Shown in pieces: positions 48,652 through 61,400 of a DNA stretch of 64,000 nucleotides. Every line of letters starts with the position of its first letter. Position 1 is the first letter of the stretch. Origin of the DNA: Apis mellifera (lineage: Eukaryota; Arthropoda; Insecta; Hymenoptera; Apidae); assembly GCF_003254395.2 (NCBI RefSeq), contig NC_037652.1, positions 6,271,501-6,335,500 on the forward strand. The letters run 5' to 3'. The position numbers were made by a program, and so were the translations under genes. The notes below the pieces were generated by a model, which had not been told where the DNA came from, made no database searches, and worked only from the letters and a program-made list of their open reading frames with translations.

Positions 48652-51393
48652 TCAGATATCAACTTCAAACATATCTTGTTCGATTGGTTTCTTAACCCAA
48701 CTGCCTAGATGTGCCTTTACGAAAGCTTCCTTCAACTGATGCTTGGCAAGCTGTTGTAGAGAAAATCGAACGAAATAATGATGAACGCAATTCGCACTGA
48801 TATATAATGAAAATATTTCGACTTACCGAGTAATTCTGTACGGAAGATTTTGCATCTAAATAATGACGACACTGATTTTTATCAGCATCTTCAATAGTAC
48901 TAAGTTTACCTAATAAGTTGTAAAATCTTCTGAACAGCCCTTGTTTCGATATTCTAGAAGGTTTTCCTAATTCGTCTTTTCCAGTAGTACAATTTATTAC
49001 TTCAGCTTCTAGTTGACCTATAAAATACATCAAATTATAATAGAATTTCTCATATATTTTTTCTTTTCTTTTCTTTTCTTTTTTTTCTTTCTTTCTTTCT
49101 TTTCTTTTCTTTTTTTATTTTCTTTTTTTTTTCATACCGATTGTCCAATTAACGCTGTAATTAGGTGCTTTTCCAGGTTGTCTCACCTCTGAGGAAGTAA
49201 TAAGACTCATAAGTGGTTTATTGAGTCTGTATGGGGGCGGTAATCCTTGGATCGTATTTTCAATACGTCCGCAGACCGCCCTATACATATGGCTTGGGTT
49301 CAATAGACTGCCAAGAACGATGCTGTGGAAGTAAATTGGCTCGATGAAGTAGCTCAAGAGTGCACCTTGCACGCCAAGTACGTTCCAGCGAGCTATTTTG
49401 TCCGAACACGACATCGTCAGCAGTCTTTGGCCCTGTAAGATGAAGTAAATATTTGCGTATAAAAGAATTCTTCATATAAGAATTGAAGATATATTTGCTT
49501 CATCGAATTTAGTTAGTTATATTTGAATTACATCATACCATAAGCACACCGTCCCATGTTTGGATACCCTCGCTGCTTTTTACGGGAATGGTACCTTCTC
49601 CGGATTCTATTTTAGTTCGCAATTGACCTCTTGCTCTTCGATTCGGATGTTTATCGACGGATTCATTCTCTTCGTGTGGTGAAAATATTCTTGCATCACC
49701 ACATGGTGCGGTATTTATGTACAAATGAAACTGAATGCCTTGTTTTAGCTTAAATCCCTTCTTTGCTGGTTCTAAAATAGATTCCGCAGCCCGGTCCTCC
49801 GTATGAAGTTCCAATTGTTTATACAAATATTCGCATAAACATCTTCTCGCTACCACTTCGGCATGACAATCATTCAATGCACCACCGCTGACACTCAGAT
49901 GTTCTCCCGAGACACATTTTGTACCTTTGTTTATTTAAAATAAACAATATAATTTTTTCTTAAATCAATTTTGATTTATAGAAAAAAAAACAAAAATACT
50001 TAGAAAAATTATGTCTCACCAGTTGTTACACATATTAACTCCGCATCTGAACCTTTAGTTTGAACAATGCCAGCTAAAACTTTACGACGAGCATGTTGCG
50101 GTTTTGATTGAATTAATTCGCTAAATTTTTGATTCACCATTTTCCCAATTTTATCAGCTAACATTTGAGGTAAAGACATTTGATCTTGCCAATGGCCACT
50201 ACTGGGAAAGTTTGGCAAAACGCGAACCGGAAGCGGTATACAGAACGAGGAACTGTGAACGTTCCTTAATTTAGCTAATGCTGCTTTACTAGCCGCAGCT
50301 TTTGCTAATTTTTTACTTGGTCCAGTTCCCTCGAATGTTTCTCCATCAATTGTCACCGATATTGTAAATTTTGCATAGCTTTCACCATTGTCAGAAACAC
50401 ATTTATATACTACACCAGGATACAATTCGTTAATAAGCGCTACAGGACCTTTTTCTAAAAATTTATTCGTGTTCTTTGGTTCTTGAGTTAAAGTTTTAAA
50501 AGCATTGACTAGATGATTATCGCGTTCCGTGACATCACTCGTAAAATCTGGTTCAAGGGGAATAGAAGGTTGACAAGTGTTAATAGCTTGATGAACTTCT
50601 GGCGTATTTCTAAACTGAACAATATTTCTTAATGCAAGTTCAGCAGCAGCATGTTTTGCCATTTTCTTAGTACGTCCTTTGCCTTCATAAGTTTGACCAT
50701 CGATTTGTACTGCTATTGTAAATATTGGAGCATGCGTGGGGCCAGTTTGGTCAACAACTTTATACACTGCACCACTTTTTAATTCATTTAAAGCACATAC
50801 TGCATTCTTGGGCTGTGGATTCTTGTTACGCTTCTTTGGACTAGATGCACCTAACAAAAATAACAAATATATTAATTCGCTTGAATTATTTTCCTCCAGA
50901 TCTCTCTTTGTTCAAAAATAGTTGGACCTGAAAAATTTATAAGGTGATCCGTGTTCTGCTTGTTTCTATTAAAAGGATTATGTGTAATAATGCTAAATAA
51001 CATGATATTAATAACATGATATTGAATCGGTCACTGACCTTCAAATTCCGATTCAGCAGATCTCTTCAAAATTTGTTTGCAAATGTTTGGCTGCTCCATC
51101 TGTGAAGAGGACAACAAGCTACTGCTATGGATTTGAAACAGATTTCTGCACCAAAAATAAATTTAATTAATTGAAACTCACCCCTGTCAGGTGTCCTTCC
51201 TGTGATCCTTTTGTGGGAGATAGGGGAATGAAATCACTACCCATGGATATATTGCAGTCTAGAGATTGAAATAAAAAGAATACGAATATGAAAATTGTAT
51301 ACACGATAGTTTATTAAAAAAAATCGATGTGAATTTCATACTTGTTTCCTTGATGTCTTTTTCATCTTTCAACACTGTTAATCCGTTCGACAT
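48652..51393 (-). CDS. ADAR, double-stranded RNA adenosine deaminase
   Basis: Converts adenosine to inosine in double-stranded RNA, mainly in the nucleus. Coding exons on the - strand, in transcript order: 51099-51039 (start MEQPNICK) or alternatively 51393-51342 (start MSNGLTVL), then 50850-50020, 49924-49539, 49432-49138, 49017-48827 and 48750-48652. The MEQP form is 620 residues and the MSNG form 617. In MEQP numbering, dsRBD1 lies at about 36-98 and dsRBD2 at about 155-215, each with the KK-(M/L)AK-AAA C-terminal helix. The deaminase domain runs from about 240 to the end. Zinc/catalytic residues: His318 and Glu320 in CHAEV, Cys372 in PCGDARI, Cys435 in SCSDKI. Glu407 in SGEGTIPV corresponds to the base-flipping Glu of ADAR2. 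The C-terminus GSWVKKPIEQD is typical of the family. Two dsRBDs plus deaminase, as in insect Adar and vertebrate ADAR2. No inactivating change seen. Confidence 0.95.
49059..49134. repeat. (TTTTC)n/(TTTC)n tract inside an ADAR intron
   Basis: Imperfect TTTTC and TTTC repeats fill most of a 120-base intron (49018-49137). On the transcribed strand they read as A/G, directly downstream of the 5' splice site. Confidence 0.92.
51184..51258 (-). other. Candidate alternative 5' exon of ADAR
   Basis: Bounded by an acceptor (CTCTAG) and a strong donor (GTGAGT). It continues the MSNG frame for 25 residues (through GSDFIPLSPTK) but ends in phase 0. Both downstream choices then hit a stop quickly: TAG within 7 codons in exon 51145-51039, or TAA after about 20 codons in exon 50850. 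It therefore cannot extend the protein. It may be an untranslated or down-regulating alternative exon. Confidence 0.45.
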
Positions 51394-51417
51394 TTCTTGC
51401 CCAACAGATAAATGCAC

Positions 51418-52046
51418 CTAAAAGAAGTTCGTCTCGAAACACTGCACTGTTACATTGATTTTAATTATACTCGTGCCGTGATATGTCCGCAGCGCCACTG
51501 CTGTTTTTTTCCTAGACGATACATAACCTAATTCATCGCACGTTCCTTAATCGCAAATTTCTTATGCAATCAAACGATACGCGCCGCATATGTGCGTAAA
51601 ATTATTTCACATTCACGACGCGAGGAAAAACGTTTAACCAATGTGTTATTTGATTATATGTGTATATCGATGATAACACACCTTATACGTACTAGCGCAG
51701 CTTGTTTACTGCGCAGAGTACTGCGCACACGACAAAGAAAACTCGCGCGGGGAGTCGATTTAAAAGACGAGACTCTTCTGCTAGAATCAGGGTAACGATG
51801 CGCAAAAAGTTTAAAGTGCAACGAAGACAGACACTTATATGTATACGATCTCTTATTTTTATATTTCTCTCTAAGAATGACCAAAAATAATATTATTATT
51901 ACAAAAATGTAAAATGTCTTTTCTTTTTTTCTCTTCATGTTCTTTAAAAACTTGTCGATATATATTATTATACATAACCAAAATATGCGATTATCATTCA
52001 CGCGTAAAATCATGAAAGGACTACATGAGCAATATATCGCATGAAG
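51418..52046. other. ADAR 5' region / intergenic
   Basis: The exon carrying the MSNG start appears to begin at an acceptor (TTCTTTTAG) ending at 51418, so an untranslated first exon and the promoter should lie in this interval. I could not place them. The CpG-richer part near 51,480-51,790 is the best candidate. No other gene was recognised. Confidence 0.45.
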
Positions 52047-52978
52047 TTAGAAACAAGTCTCCTTAAAGGAACGTGGATAATTTGATCGATTGATTTCGGT
52101 AATATTTTCATAAAAATAGACATGTAAAATTGGCCAAAAATATCTACAAATATCTACAAATAACATCATATACTTGTCACTGAGCATTTTTACGAGTAAA
52201 TATATATAATTCTTCTGTGCTAAGAGACTTTTTTCTAACTTTATATTACAAAAAAAAAAAAAAAAACTGAAGAACACGTATCACCTTAATTAAAACACAG
52301 CATTTTATCCGTATTTAGTAACAAATATATAGAACATATTTATAAAATAATAATTCGAAATTATTATTTTAAAATTATTAACTTACCTTCTTTCGATATA
52401 TTCGCCATTTTCATAATATATTTGATTATAAAAAATAATAAGTCCGGACTAATTTTTTTGGCTAACAACAAAAGTTCATTTAATAAATCGATTGTTAATA
52501 TACAAAGATCTTCGTGATTGATAGATTTTTCTAAATTTGACGAGTTTCCTTCCTACGAGTAAATTTAAAATTGTTAAATCAAAATTAAAAAAAAAAAAAA
52601 ATTCAAAATTCTTAACAAATTAATCACCAAATCGGTACATAATGTTAAATTTTTTATCACATTCATTTTTTTTTGCACTCTGTAATATATTTTATTTCTA
52701 CGTTTTATAATTCTTCGTAATTGTGATTTCATTTCAACAGATTCTTTCGTTTCATCGATCTGAAATTCCTGTGCTTCAAAATAATCAAATAAATCATTTT
52801 CAACGGCACAACTACTAGAACTAGAAGATTCGGTCTGTTGTTCATCCGATTTCTTCTTCATTGAATCTTTTTTCGCTTTCTTCTTGTTCATCGTGTGTTT
52901 AATAATTTGTCTACGATAGTTTCGAATGTCGAGTATATGCACGAGTATAACCGAAATTTGAACCGAATATTTGAACAA
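52047..52978 (-). CDS. Unrecognised three-exon gene (about 200 residues)
   Basis: Exons on the - strand, 52978(or 52891)-52628, 52552-52387 and 52219-52047, join in phase 0 then phase 1 with GT-AG borders. The better start is the Met at 52891 (200 residues). The upstream Met at 52978 would give 229. Seen: a Lys-rich N-terminus (MNKKKAKKDSMKKKSDEQQ), a Ser run, an acidic patch (NDLFDYFEAQEF), a basic helical segment (LRRIIKRRNKIYYRVQKKM), then Leu/Ile-rich helices (ILTIDLLNELLLLAKKI) continuing in exon 3 (YIYLLVKMLSDKYMMLFVDI). The pattern suggests an intracellular all-helical protein with a nuclear-type basic N-terminus. I recognise no family. Phase-consistent exon joining over three exons is the main support. 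Exon 2 has weak pyrimidine content before its acceptor. Confidence 0.6.
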
Positions 52979-54608
52979 TTGATTGAGATTTCATACTATG
53001 TCACATTTCACAATCGGGGAACATGATTATAAAGTTGGACGAAACACGTGATATCGAAAAATAATCTATTTACGTATTATATTATCTGATAATAAATCGA
53101 ATACAAAAAATATGCGAGATATAACGTGGTGACGAATATTTATTTCACTTTTATACGTTTTTCCTTCTCCATCAGACAACAACAATGAATCTTAAGACGT
53201 TTCACAAATATTTCAAGGAACGCGAACTCTACGCTCCTTTGTAAACGAAACACTTTCTGAGGCTTCAGGACAAAAAACTATAACCGTTAAGACGTAATAG
53301 GTCCCCCACCTTATGGTAACTGCGATAGAGGGGATAGAACTCTGTTTGCGAATGCGATGAACACGAATATATAAACATGACAGATACACATAAATGGTAT
53401 TCTTCGTAATATAGACAATTTATATATTATATTTCCAAAATCCGGAAATAATAAGTTTTCCTTTATTATTGTGTTTAATCGAGGTTAGTCTAATTCCTTC
53501 TAAGCAAATAAATACAATGATTGACATTATAAGCTTCTAATATAAGTTTTTCTAAGCGTTACTCTTTTGTTTTGTAACGTGATCACATAATTCAAACACG
53601 TTGAATCCGTTTTTAACGGTTCCCAGCGGTCAAGTTATTTTTTCGTTTCCAATGAAAAATATACAAATAACGTTATACTTTTTTTTTTTTAATTATTCTA
53701 AAATATTCGTATCCATGTAAAAACAATGTAAAATAAAATAAATTTTTAACGATTAAAAATTCGAAATCGAGCCTAATTCAATAAGATTTAACAAGAAAGA
53801 CGAAGACGAGGTGTTCTCAACGAATGGGACAACGAACGAAACGCAGTAAGGAAATAATAAAGGAAAAGAATATTTTTTTAACTGTCTGAAATATTTCAGT
53901 TGATCGAAGAAGACGTATCTCGACGTTAGCCTGGCTTCCAGGGGAAAAAAGTTCGCAAGCTTTTTGTTCGTTCTACGGAAGACAAATTGACTTACTCCGC
54001 GACAGACAGAATAGTAAAATATTCATGGGATTCAACGTTTCTTTGAAAAAACTCGCGAGTCGTTCAATCCTTCTTTTTTGCATTTCCACAAAAGAGAGAG
54101 GGAGAAAGAAATCCTTCCACTTTTTTTTTTCAACACCTTGAATTCTCTCAATGCGACACGCGTCATTCCCATACATATAGTAGATACATTTCGATTTATT
54201 CCGTGATTCCCCTTGATAACCTGTGATTAATACGTATCGTTCTAAGGGTTTCGTAGAACACGATATCTCGATTTCCTATATCTGATAGATTATCTTAAGG
54301 ATGGATGTACAGGTAAATTGTACGATAAATCGATGTTGCATCCATTCTAACACACGGTATAAGATTAATAGATATATTAATCATTAATTAGCGAAATGTT
54401 TTGAACTGGATTTCTTGATTAATCGCCAAACGCAACCGCCGAGCAACGTTGATCCATACAAACTTTGACATTTATGCGAATGGTCGGATAACAATTGGTT
54501 ATTGAGTCGATAAGGTCTCAGTTGGAATCTTGACTTCGAGGCAGTTTCTCTTATATTGTTTCTATTCTTATTCTTGTTTCCGTCCGAGTCGAGAAAATCA
54601 GGGGAAAC
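52979..54608. other. Intergenic, AT-rich
   Basis: No gene supported. A 19-codon frame at 53185-53244 with a favourable start context was noted but rejected. The last ~200 bases should hold the OBP promoter; no clear TATA/Inr pair was seen. Confidence 0.55.
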
Positions 54609-55383
54609 ATGTTCAAAAATTACCATTTCTTTTTCATACTGGTTATAACCTTAATTTTCTTGGTAAGCGAGCAATTTCTTTACGAATAAAAAAGAAAAAA
54701 AAAATTTCTTTCAAAAGATTCGCGTTCCCTTTTTTTTTTTTTTTCAGTATTTCGGTGAAGCGGACATTAAGAAGGATTGCCGCAAAGAGTCGAAAGTTTC
54801 ATGGGGTATATTCTATTAACCTTTAATAATTATTAAAAAAAAAAAGAAAAACTCGACAAATTTCGACTCAACAACTTGGTTAAATTAATTAATCTAATTA
54901 ATATTCTCTCCTCTCAACGTTACGTAGCGGCGTTGAAAAAGATGAAAGCCGGAGATATGGAGCAGGACGACCAAAACTTGAAATGCTACTTGAAGTGTTT
55001 CATGACGAAACATGGTATTCTGGACAAGAACGCAGAAGTGGACGTGCAAAAAGCACTTCGGCACCTTCCACGAAGCATGCAAGACTCGACGAAAAAATTG
55101 TTCAACAAGTGTAAATCTATCCGTGAGTGTTTTCTTCGAAATTTTCTTCCATCCTTTTCTTTCTCTCCATATACATATCTCTCTCTATAGAATAATTATC
55201 CCTCTATCTAGAAAATGAAGATCCTTGCGAGAAAGCCTACCAATTGGTTAAATGTTACGTGGAATTTCATCCCGAGGTATATCAATTTTTTTATTGCGCA
55301 ACTTCGTTTTTCCCCGCAACTTTCGACTTCTCACATGTCACATTCGCGGGTTACAGGTTTTGCAGACCGTCCCTTTCCTTTAA
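54609..55383 (+). CDS. Classic odorant-binding protein (PBP/GOBP family)
   Basis: Five exons (54609-54662, 54748-54805, 54928-55122, 55212-55276, 55357-55383) give 132 residues, a normal OBP size. Residues 1-23 form a signal peptide (apolar FFFILVITLIFL core, cleavage predicted after GEA). Six cysteines at 29, 57, 61, 99, 108 and 117 follow the classic pattern: C1-x27-C2-x3-C3-x37-C4-x8-C5-x8-C6. The three conserved disulfides should therefore form. The mature protein is a small, soluble, all-helical carrier secreted into sensillum lymph or haemolymph and binds hydrophobic ligands; the ligand cannot be read from sequence. The last exon codes only for VLQTVPFL, giving an apolar C-terminal tail of the kind that can fold into the binding pocket. 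It stands alone in this window, not in a cluster. Confidence 0.92.
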
Positions 55384-55485
55384 AACTCCTCGCTGAGGGA
55401 GAGTGGTAGCCGCAGGGGAAACGCTCGAGTATATCCAAGAAAAGGAGACGAATTCCGTTTTCGCGTAATTATACATGCGATAAGA

Positions 55486-55491
55486 AATAAA
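55486..55491 (+). promoter_or_regulatory. Polyadenylation signal, OBP gene
   Basis: AATAAA about 100 bases after the stop codon, followed by an A/G-rich stretch. Confidence 0.6.
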
Positions 55492-58400
55492 AAAAGAAAA
55501 AAAGAAAAAAAAGAATAGAGGGCTATAATATACAAGATTCGAAGTTGAATTGTAATTGGGGGAAAGGAAAGGGGTGGGGAGGGCTCTAGTTCACCTCATT
55601 TATCACGAAACGGTATCAAGAGAGCGAAATCAACTTGTCGAAAGGGAAGGAGGAAGGTCTTCATTTCGCGAGGTCTTCATCTCTTTTGTTGGGGGGAGAG
55701 ATTTATTCCCTCCTCCTGTATACGTAAGCGCGACAAAACCGGAAGGAAAATCATTCAACGAGTGATCGAGCGAAACTTCCGACGACATTGCATTTTCATC
55801 GAGACATTGACAGTCTCGCGGAAATTAACTTTCACCAACCGAGCCATTCTTCTTCTTCCTTCCTCTCTGTACACACATATATATATCCAATCTCGTTTAT
55901 ACGTCCATGTTTTCTCAGAAATCGGTATTAATGAGCGATACAAGTTTTATCATAAGAACGGGAAACTCCTCCATGAATCTACGACGAACGGTTTTATTTG
56001 GAGAAAGAATTATTTACAAAAGAAAAAAAGAAAATTGTGCCGAAGATCGAAATTCAAATTCGATTTCAATCTCTCGCGAGGATATCGAACGAGTCTAAAT
56101 TTATTCTTGGCCTTATTCCAGCGTGTCTTTAAAAGAAAAAAAATTATTCCACTGGAATATTCAAACATTTTCGTGCTCGAATCAAAGTTCAACCCTTGTT
56201 TTCGAAGAAGCGAAGAGAGAAACGAGAGCGAAGGCGCGAAATACACACCTTCCCTCCCCCTGTCGCCGCTATTACCATTTCCCAGAATCACGATAATCTG
56301 TCCTTTCGTAAGAGGAAGAGGAGGGAAAGAAACGTTCTTTCTTTGGGCAACGCGTAATGCGCACGTGCCGGCTCTAACCGACTTCTGAAAACGCGGCTTA
56401 GGTCGCGTCTATATATTCCCACCGTCGTTGGAACTGGGTCACAGTTCTGCCCATCGGGGGTATTAAAACAATCCCTAAGCTCTCCGCTCGCCAAGGGTGG
56501 AGGGGTGGAGGGGTGGGCGTGTGCCGAGGGGAGGGGCAAAGAACACGGCGAGGGAGGCGAGCGACACGCGTAGGAGAAAGAGCAAGGGTGAAAAAAAAAG
56601 AAGAGAAGAGAAGAGAAGGTGATGGCAGGGATCTGGTAAGTGGCAAAAGTGGCGGCGAAAAACTGGCAAGGCTAAACCAACAGCAAGGGAGGCAATTATA
56701 ATGATGCACCACTTTTCCTCGACTTCGACTTTTCGAAAGGTGTGATTCGATCGAAGGTTCTACAATTTGTTTGTATATTTTGTGTATCTTCACTTGGTAA
56801 TTCGAGGGATTCGAGAGATTCGAGGAATTTCGATCGAAGAGAGTGGAATTATTTATTGTTATATAACAATGTTATATCAATGGTCAATCGTTGAATCGTT
56901 TCTTTTCAATCTAGTTCGATTGATGTAATTATTGTGATAAAATAACGAGAAAGTAATTAATATAATGAACCAGTCTCTACTCTATGCAAATTGAGCCTAT
57001 TGAAATAAAATTTGAAATTAATGTTATATCGATAGTAATTCGTTTAATTTTATACGAAAGAATTTTCCAAGGAGCTATAACGTAATTATATATTTTTTAA
57101 AATATGTAACATCGCGAAACGTGTTAATGATTCCAAACTTTTGGCCAATGATGTACACGTAGCACGATGTACACGAGAAAATTTTTCAATGACCTGCCTC
57201 ACTTTTATTCTTTATTAACGCGCGCCACGTTCTGAAAATTGTAAGTTCTAAAAGTTCAGAAGTATGAAATATAAAATACTGGGCAAGAGGAAACGACCAC
57301 ACAGCCTGCGGCCGTTCTGGAGAGGTTCATCACGCGAGTTACGCGATATCTTTACAAAATATCGTCATTAAAACGAGAAGGAGAAGAGTTAGGTGGCGAG
57401 CCAACTCCTGCGATCCGAAGGGATCTAATTCTCGGATTAATCCACGCTCGTTTCTCCATTCTTCTCGATCGTATCCGTCCTCTTTCATCCTTTTTATCTC
57501 GTGAACTCCATCCGTGTTTCCATTCATCAAGAAGAAAACAAGATGGTCCATTCTTGGTCTGGGTTCCAAGCGAGGAAACTCCGAGTTCTCAGTCGACGAT
57601 ACATCGAGTCGTATACAACGTTTTGTTCGACTCTGAGAGTGCAGAAACTTCAACACTTGTCCTGCGTCTTCTCGACATCCGCGTTAAACGAAGAGTCGAT
57701 CGAAGGATAAATTTCGAATCGTCGTACGATCGTAGAAGCGAACGAGGATCGAGGTTTCCGCTCGAAGATCGTGCCGATTAACGGTGGATCGATATACGCA
57801 TCGATCGAGAGATATATTAATTCCCTTCGAGCCGAGGCGATCCAATACTTGAAAGATGTATCGAAGTCCCGGCAGAGTTCTGCGAAACTTCGTAGCTGCT
57901 CAAAACTTGTGGTTGCCGGTGTCCGTAGCGAGCGAAAATTATGATCGTTTCCGTGAAACTTTCCCGGAAAAACGTCCCCCAATTTCGAAATTTTCGAAAT
58001 ATATTTCAAAGGAATTGGGATCGAGGCGATACTCGAGTCATCTTCCTTCTCTCTACAATCTTTCTTATCGATTCGTGGAAAAACAATAATTCACTATAAT
58101 TTTTTTTTTTTTTTTTCTTTTTTCACTTACGTTTGAATAGAAAAGATAAAAAAGATGGAAAAAGAAGGTTATCGCCGTGGCAATGATTCATGGCTGGTCG
58201 GTAATCGATAAACGGGGCACGCGTACTACGTGACCCGCTGACGGTCAAGAAATCCCTTCGTATCGGCGATTAACCGTGAAAAAATAAAATGGAGGGCAAT
58301 CACCGATCAAACGCTCGATCAGTAAAACTGTGTACTGTAAAAGGGTGGAAATGCAGAAAGAGAGAGAGAGAGAGAGGGAAGGAGAGAGAAAAAGAGAGAG

Positions 58401-61400
58401 AAAAACTAACTTTATCACCGGTTAGAGCGGAGATATTCGATTCGGTGGCTAGTCGGGGATGGTGGCGTTACCTGGCGCCTTTCCAACAATGTGTTCACAC
58501 TTTTTACCTCGCGATAAATTCGCGTGCCGCGTCTGACGCATCGATAGTCCTTGATAATTTTCTTGATCGATCATTCGCGACGGAGCATGCGATCATTTCG
58601 CTCCCATGCGAAACTCGTCGATCATTTCATTTTTTTCTTCTTCGAGATGGATCAAGATTTCATTACGGGGCTGAACCTGGCAATTGAAAGAAACAAATTT
58701 CAATTTTGTGTAATTTTTCTGTCTTGAAAAAACGTTTGAATGAAGATACGAGTGAGATTCTTTCTATTCGAATGTAAATGAAAAATTACGCACAGATAAT
58801 TCGATATCTTAATTATGATTAATAATGAGATTTAATAATAATCCGATTTAATAATAATTTACGCCGTTTCTAAATTCATTTTAATTGGAATAATCCTAAT
58901 AATTGTATCAACAATATCCATTGATAATTGTATAAAGATAAGATGAAAAAGAAATTGAATTCTTCTTTATCACGATTATTTTTTTCAAGATAAGTCTATC
59001 TTACTTTTCCTAGTATCCTATATGTATCTATTTTCTTTCGTCGCCTATTGAAATCGCGTACTGTGTTACACCTTACGAAGATTAAAAAAGATTTACGACG
59101 ATTATCATTTTGAAAAAATAGCATTTCATTTTTCAACAGTTAACTAGTATATCATACATCCAAAAAAAAAAAGACATGTTTATTTATGATCAAATTTAGC
59201 TTTTCTTTATTTTTCGAACAATTCCAATCAGAGAAACATTTCGATCACGATGTATACCACTTCTCTAGCGAGTCATAAATTTATTAATTAATCGACATCC
59301 CACGATTCTTGAAACGAATTTCAATTCTCCGATGATGGGCCGCATTACGCATTTGTCAATCTCAATTGCCCGAGGTGCAAGTACATCACGATGTATCCAC
59401 ATCGATGACACGTGTTTAATCACACTTGGATGGAAGCCCACCTCCCCGCCTCGATTATCGGTTTCGTTTTCGTGTCGGCGTCAAAATCATTCGATACGAA
59501 TCGAACCGAAGCCCGGGGCCGATGCCATTTCGACAAACATTTCGCGGACTTTTGGAAACCGGAGTAATCGTCCTTCTCTCTCTCTCTCTCGAAAAACTGG
59601 AATCGAACAAAGTTTTTCCACCTGCTCTTCCTTCCACCCTTCGAATTATCGGCGGATTATTTTAATCGGTTGAAGGTGTCCTCGAAGGTAATTCAGCGGA
59701 AGGCCGCGTCGAAGATCGTGGGAGGGAAAAATGAAATTCTCCCCATTGTGTGAACGGAGAAGTTTCTCAATCTCGGTGGACGCGGCTGCCCTTCTATTCG
59801 CGCCGATAATTAACTGCCTAACAATTTTTCTCGGCTACAACGCTCAATTTAAACTTTATTAATGAAGGGGCCATGCCTCATTAAACCGCCGCCCTTAATG
59901 ATTCCAACGACTCGTCTAATCCTATCACGATTTATACTTTACTTTACGCTTTACGCTCTTCCTTTGGAAGAAGGAACAACAGCTTCGAAATATTTCCCCG
60001 ACACGTTTCGCCTGTCATTACCTGCTCGTACAACTTCGAAGTGTATCGAGGTGATTGAAAAAAAAAATAACAGTTTCAAAGCGATATTTCGAGAGAATTT
60101 ATTTACACGTGAAAATAATCGCGGAATCTGAAACAATATTCCGATCGAATAATTAATACCGTGTACAATTAAATTGATACAATTAAACTTTGGAACTCTA
60201 CTTTAATATCCGAACGATACGGAGAAGAAACCTCGGTGTTATTACGCGCATTGATCCGTATGCACGCGTATCGTGTTACGCGTTTTCGGATCGGCAACTT
60301 CGTACATTAATTTCGTTCCACTCTAAAACTGCCATTCCCAGATTTCTGCCAAGTTTTTCTACCAACTTTATTCCTTCCAAACTCGTCCAGGATTTTTTAC
60401 TCCCCATTTTTTTTTTTTTTTTGCACTTCCTCACTCATGCTCGACTTCGAAACGACAGTCGATTTCTCGTTTTTTCAAATTTTGAATCTTACTAAACGAG
60501 ATATTGAGAATTCGTTTTAAGGAAAATTTTAATCTAATTCGTTCTGTGCATGGATGAGAAACGAGGATGAGAAAGTAAATAAATAAATGAATGAATCTGT
60601 TTCAGCAATTAAACAGAAGCAGATAGGACAAACATTTTCTCGGTAGAGAGCCCAAAGGCGGGTTGATCGGTAACCCGATCGTAACAGCGACATCAAAGAA
60701 TATTTTCCGACACGAGACGATATCGGCCTTTCACGACTGGACACGGTTGCATAACGCTTTCGAGTTCTCTAATGAGAGAATCATCCTGTAACGACAAATC
60801 TGATCGTAATTGGGGAATGTATGACCAGGATAAAATTAAAACCTGAGAAACAGATTTAAGGGCACGATGATCGAGGTAGTTCGAATGAAAATGAGAACGA
60901 AGATGTGCAAATGGCCAACAATGAAAGCCGATAAAAGCGATAAAGTAATCAACAGATATCGAGAGTTTGGAATAAAGATAGACGATAATTATATAGTTAG
61001 CGATAAGAATTTCCTAGAAAGGGATCGAAAGAAAATTCCGATGAAAGATAAAAATTTGTAATCGGATAAAATCGACGAAAAGAAACGATAATTTCGAAAT
61101 TTACAATTTTTGCGTTAAATTTGAAATAATTGCCAGAACAAGGATTTTTCGATGACGTAAACTCTCTTAATTATTTTCGTTCATTTACCTTTCCAAAAGC
61201 AGCGAAAATTGCCTTTTCCCCTCGAGCTCGTAATTTCACTAGCCTCCTTCCTTTCATTTCATCCGATTTTATTAAATATATCCTTCACTTTGCCGATTTA
61301 TCATAATACTCCTCCCTCCCATCCGTCCCTATTCCAATTGAAAAATAACAGATGCACGGGTTACCAAGATTTTTCTCCCATTGAAATGCGAGAAATAATT

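Noticed and set aside
53185..53244. 19-residue small ORF with good start context (ACAACAACA before ATG)
   Set aside because: Too short to support alone; no promoter, splice or homology evidence.
58289..58687. 132-codon + strand frame
   Set aside because: The N-terminal third is a translated GA repeat and the rest has no recognisable feature or splice continuation.
60867..61061. 64-codon Lys/Arg-rich frame
   Set aside because: A-rich DNA lacking stops; composition biased and no motif.
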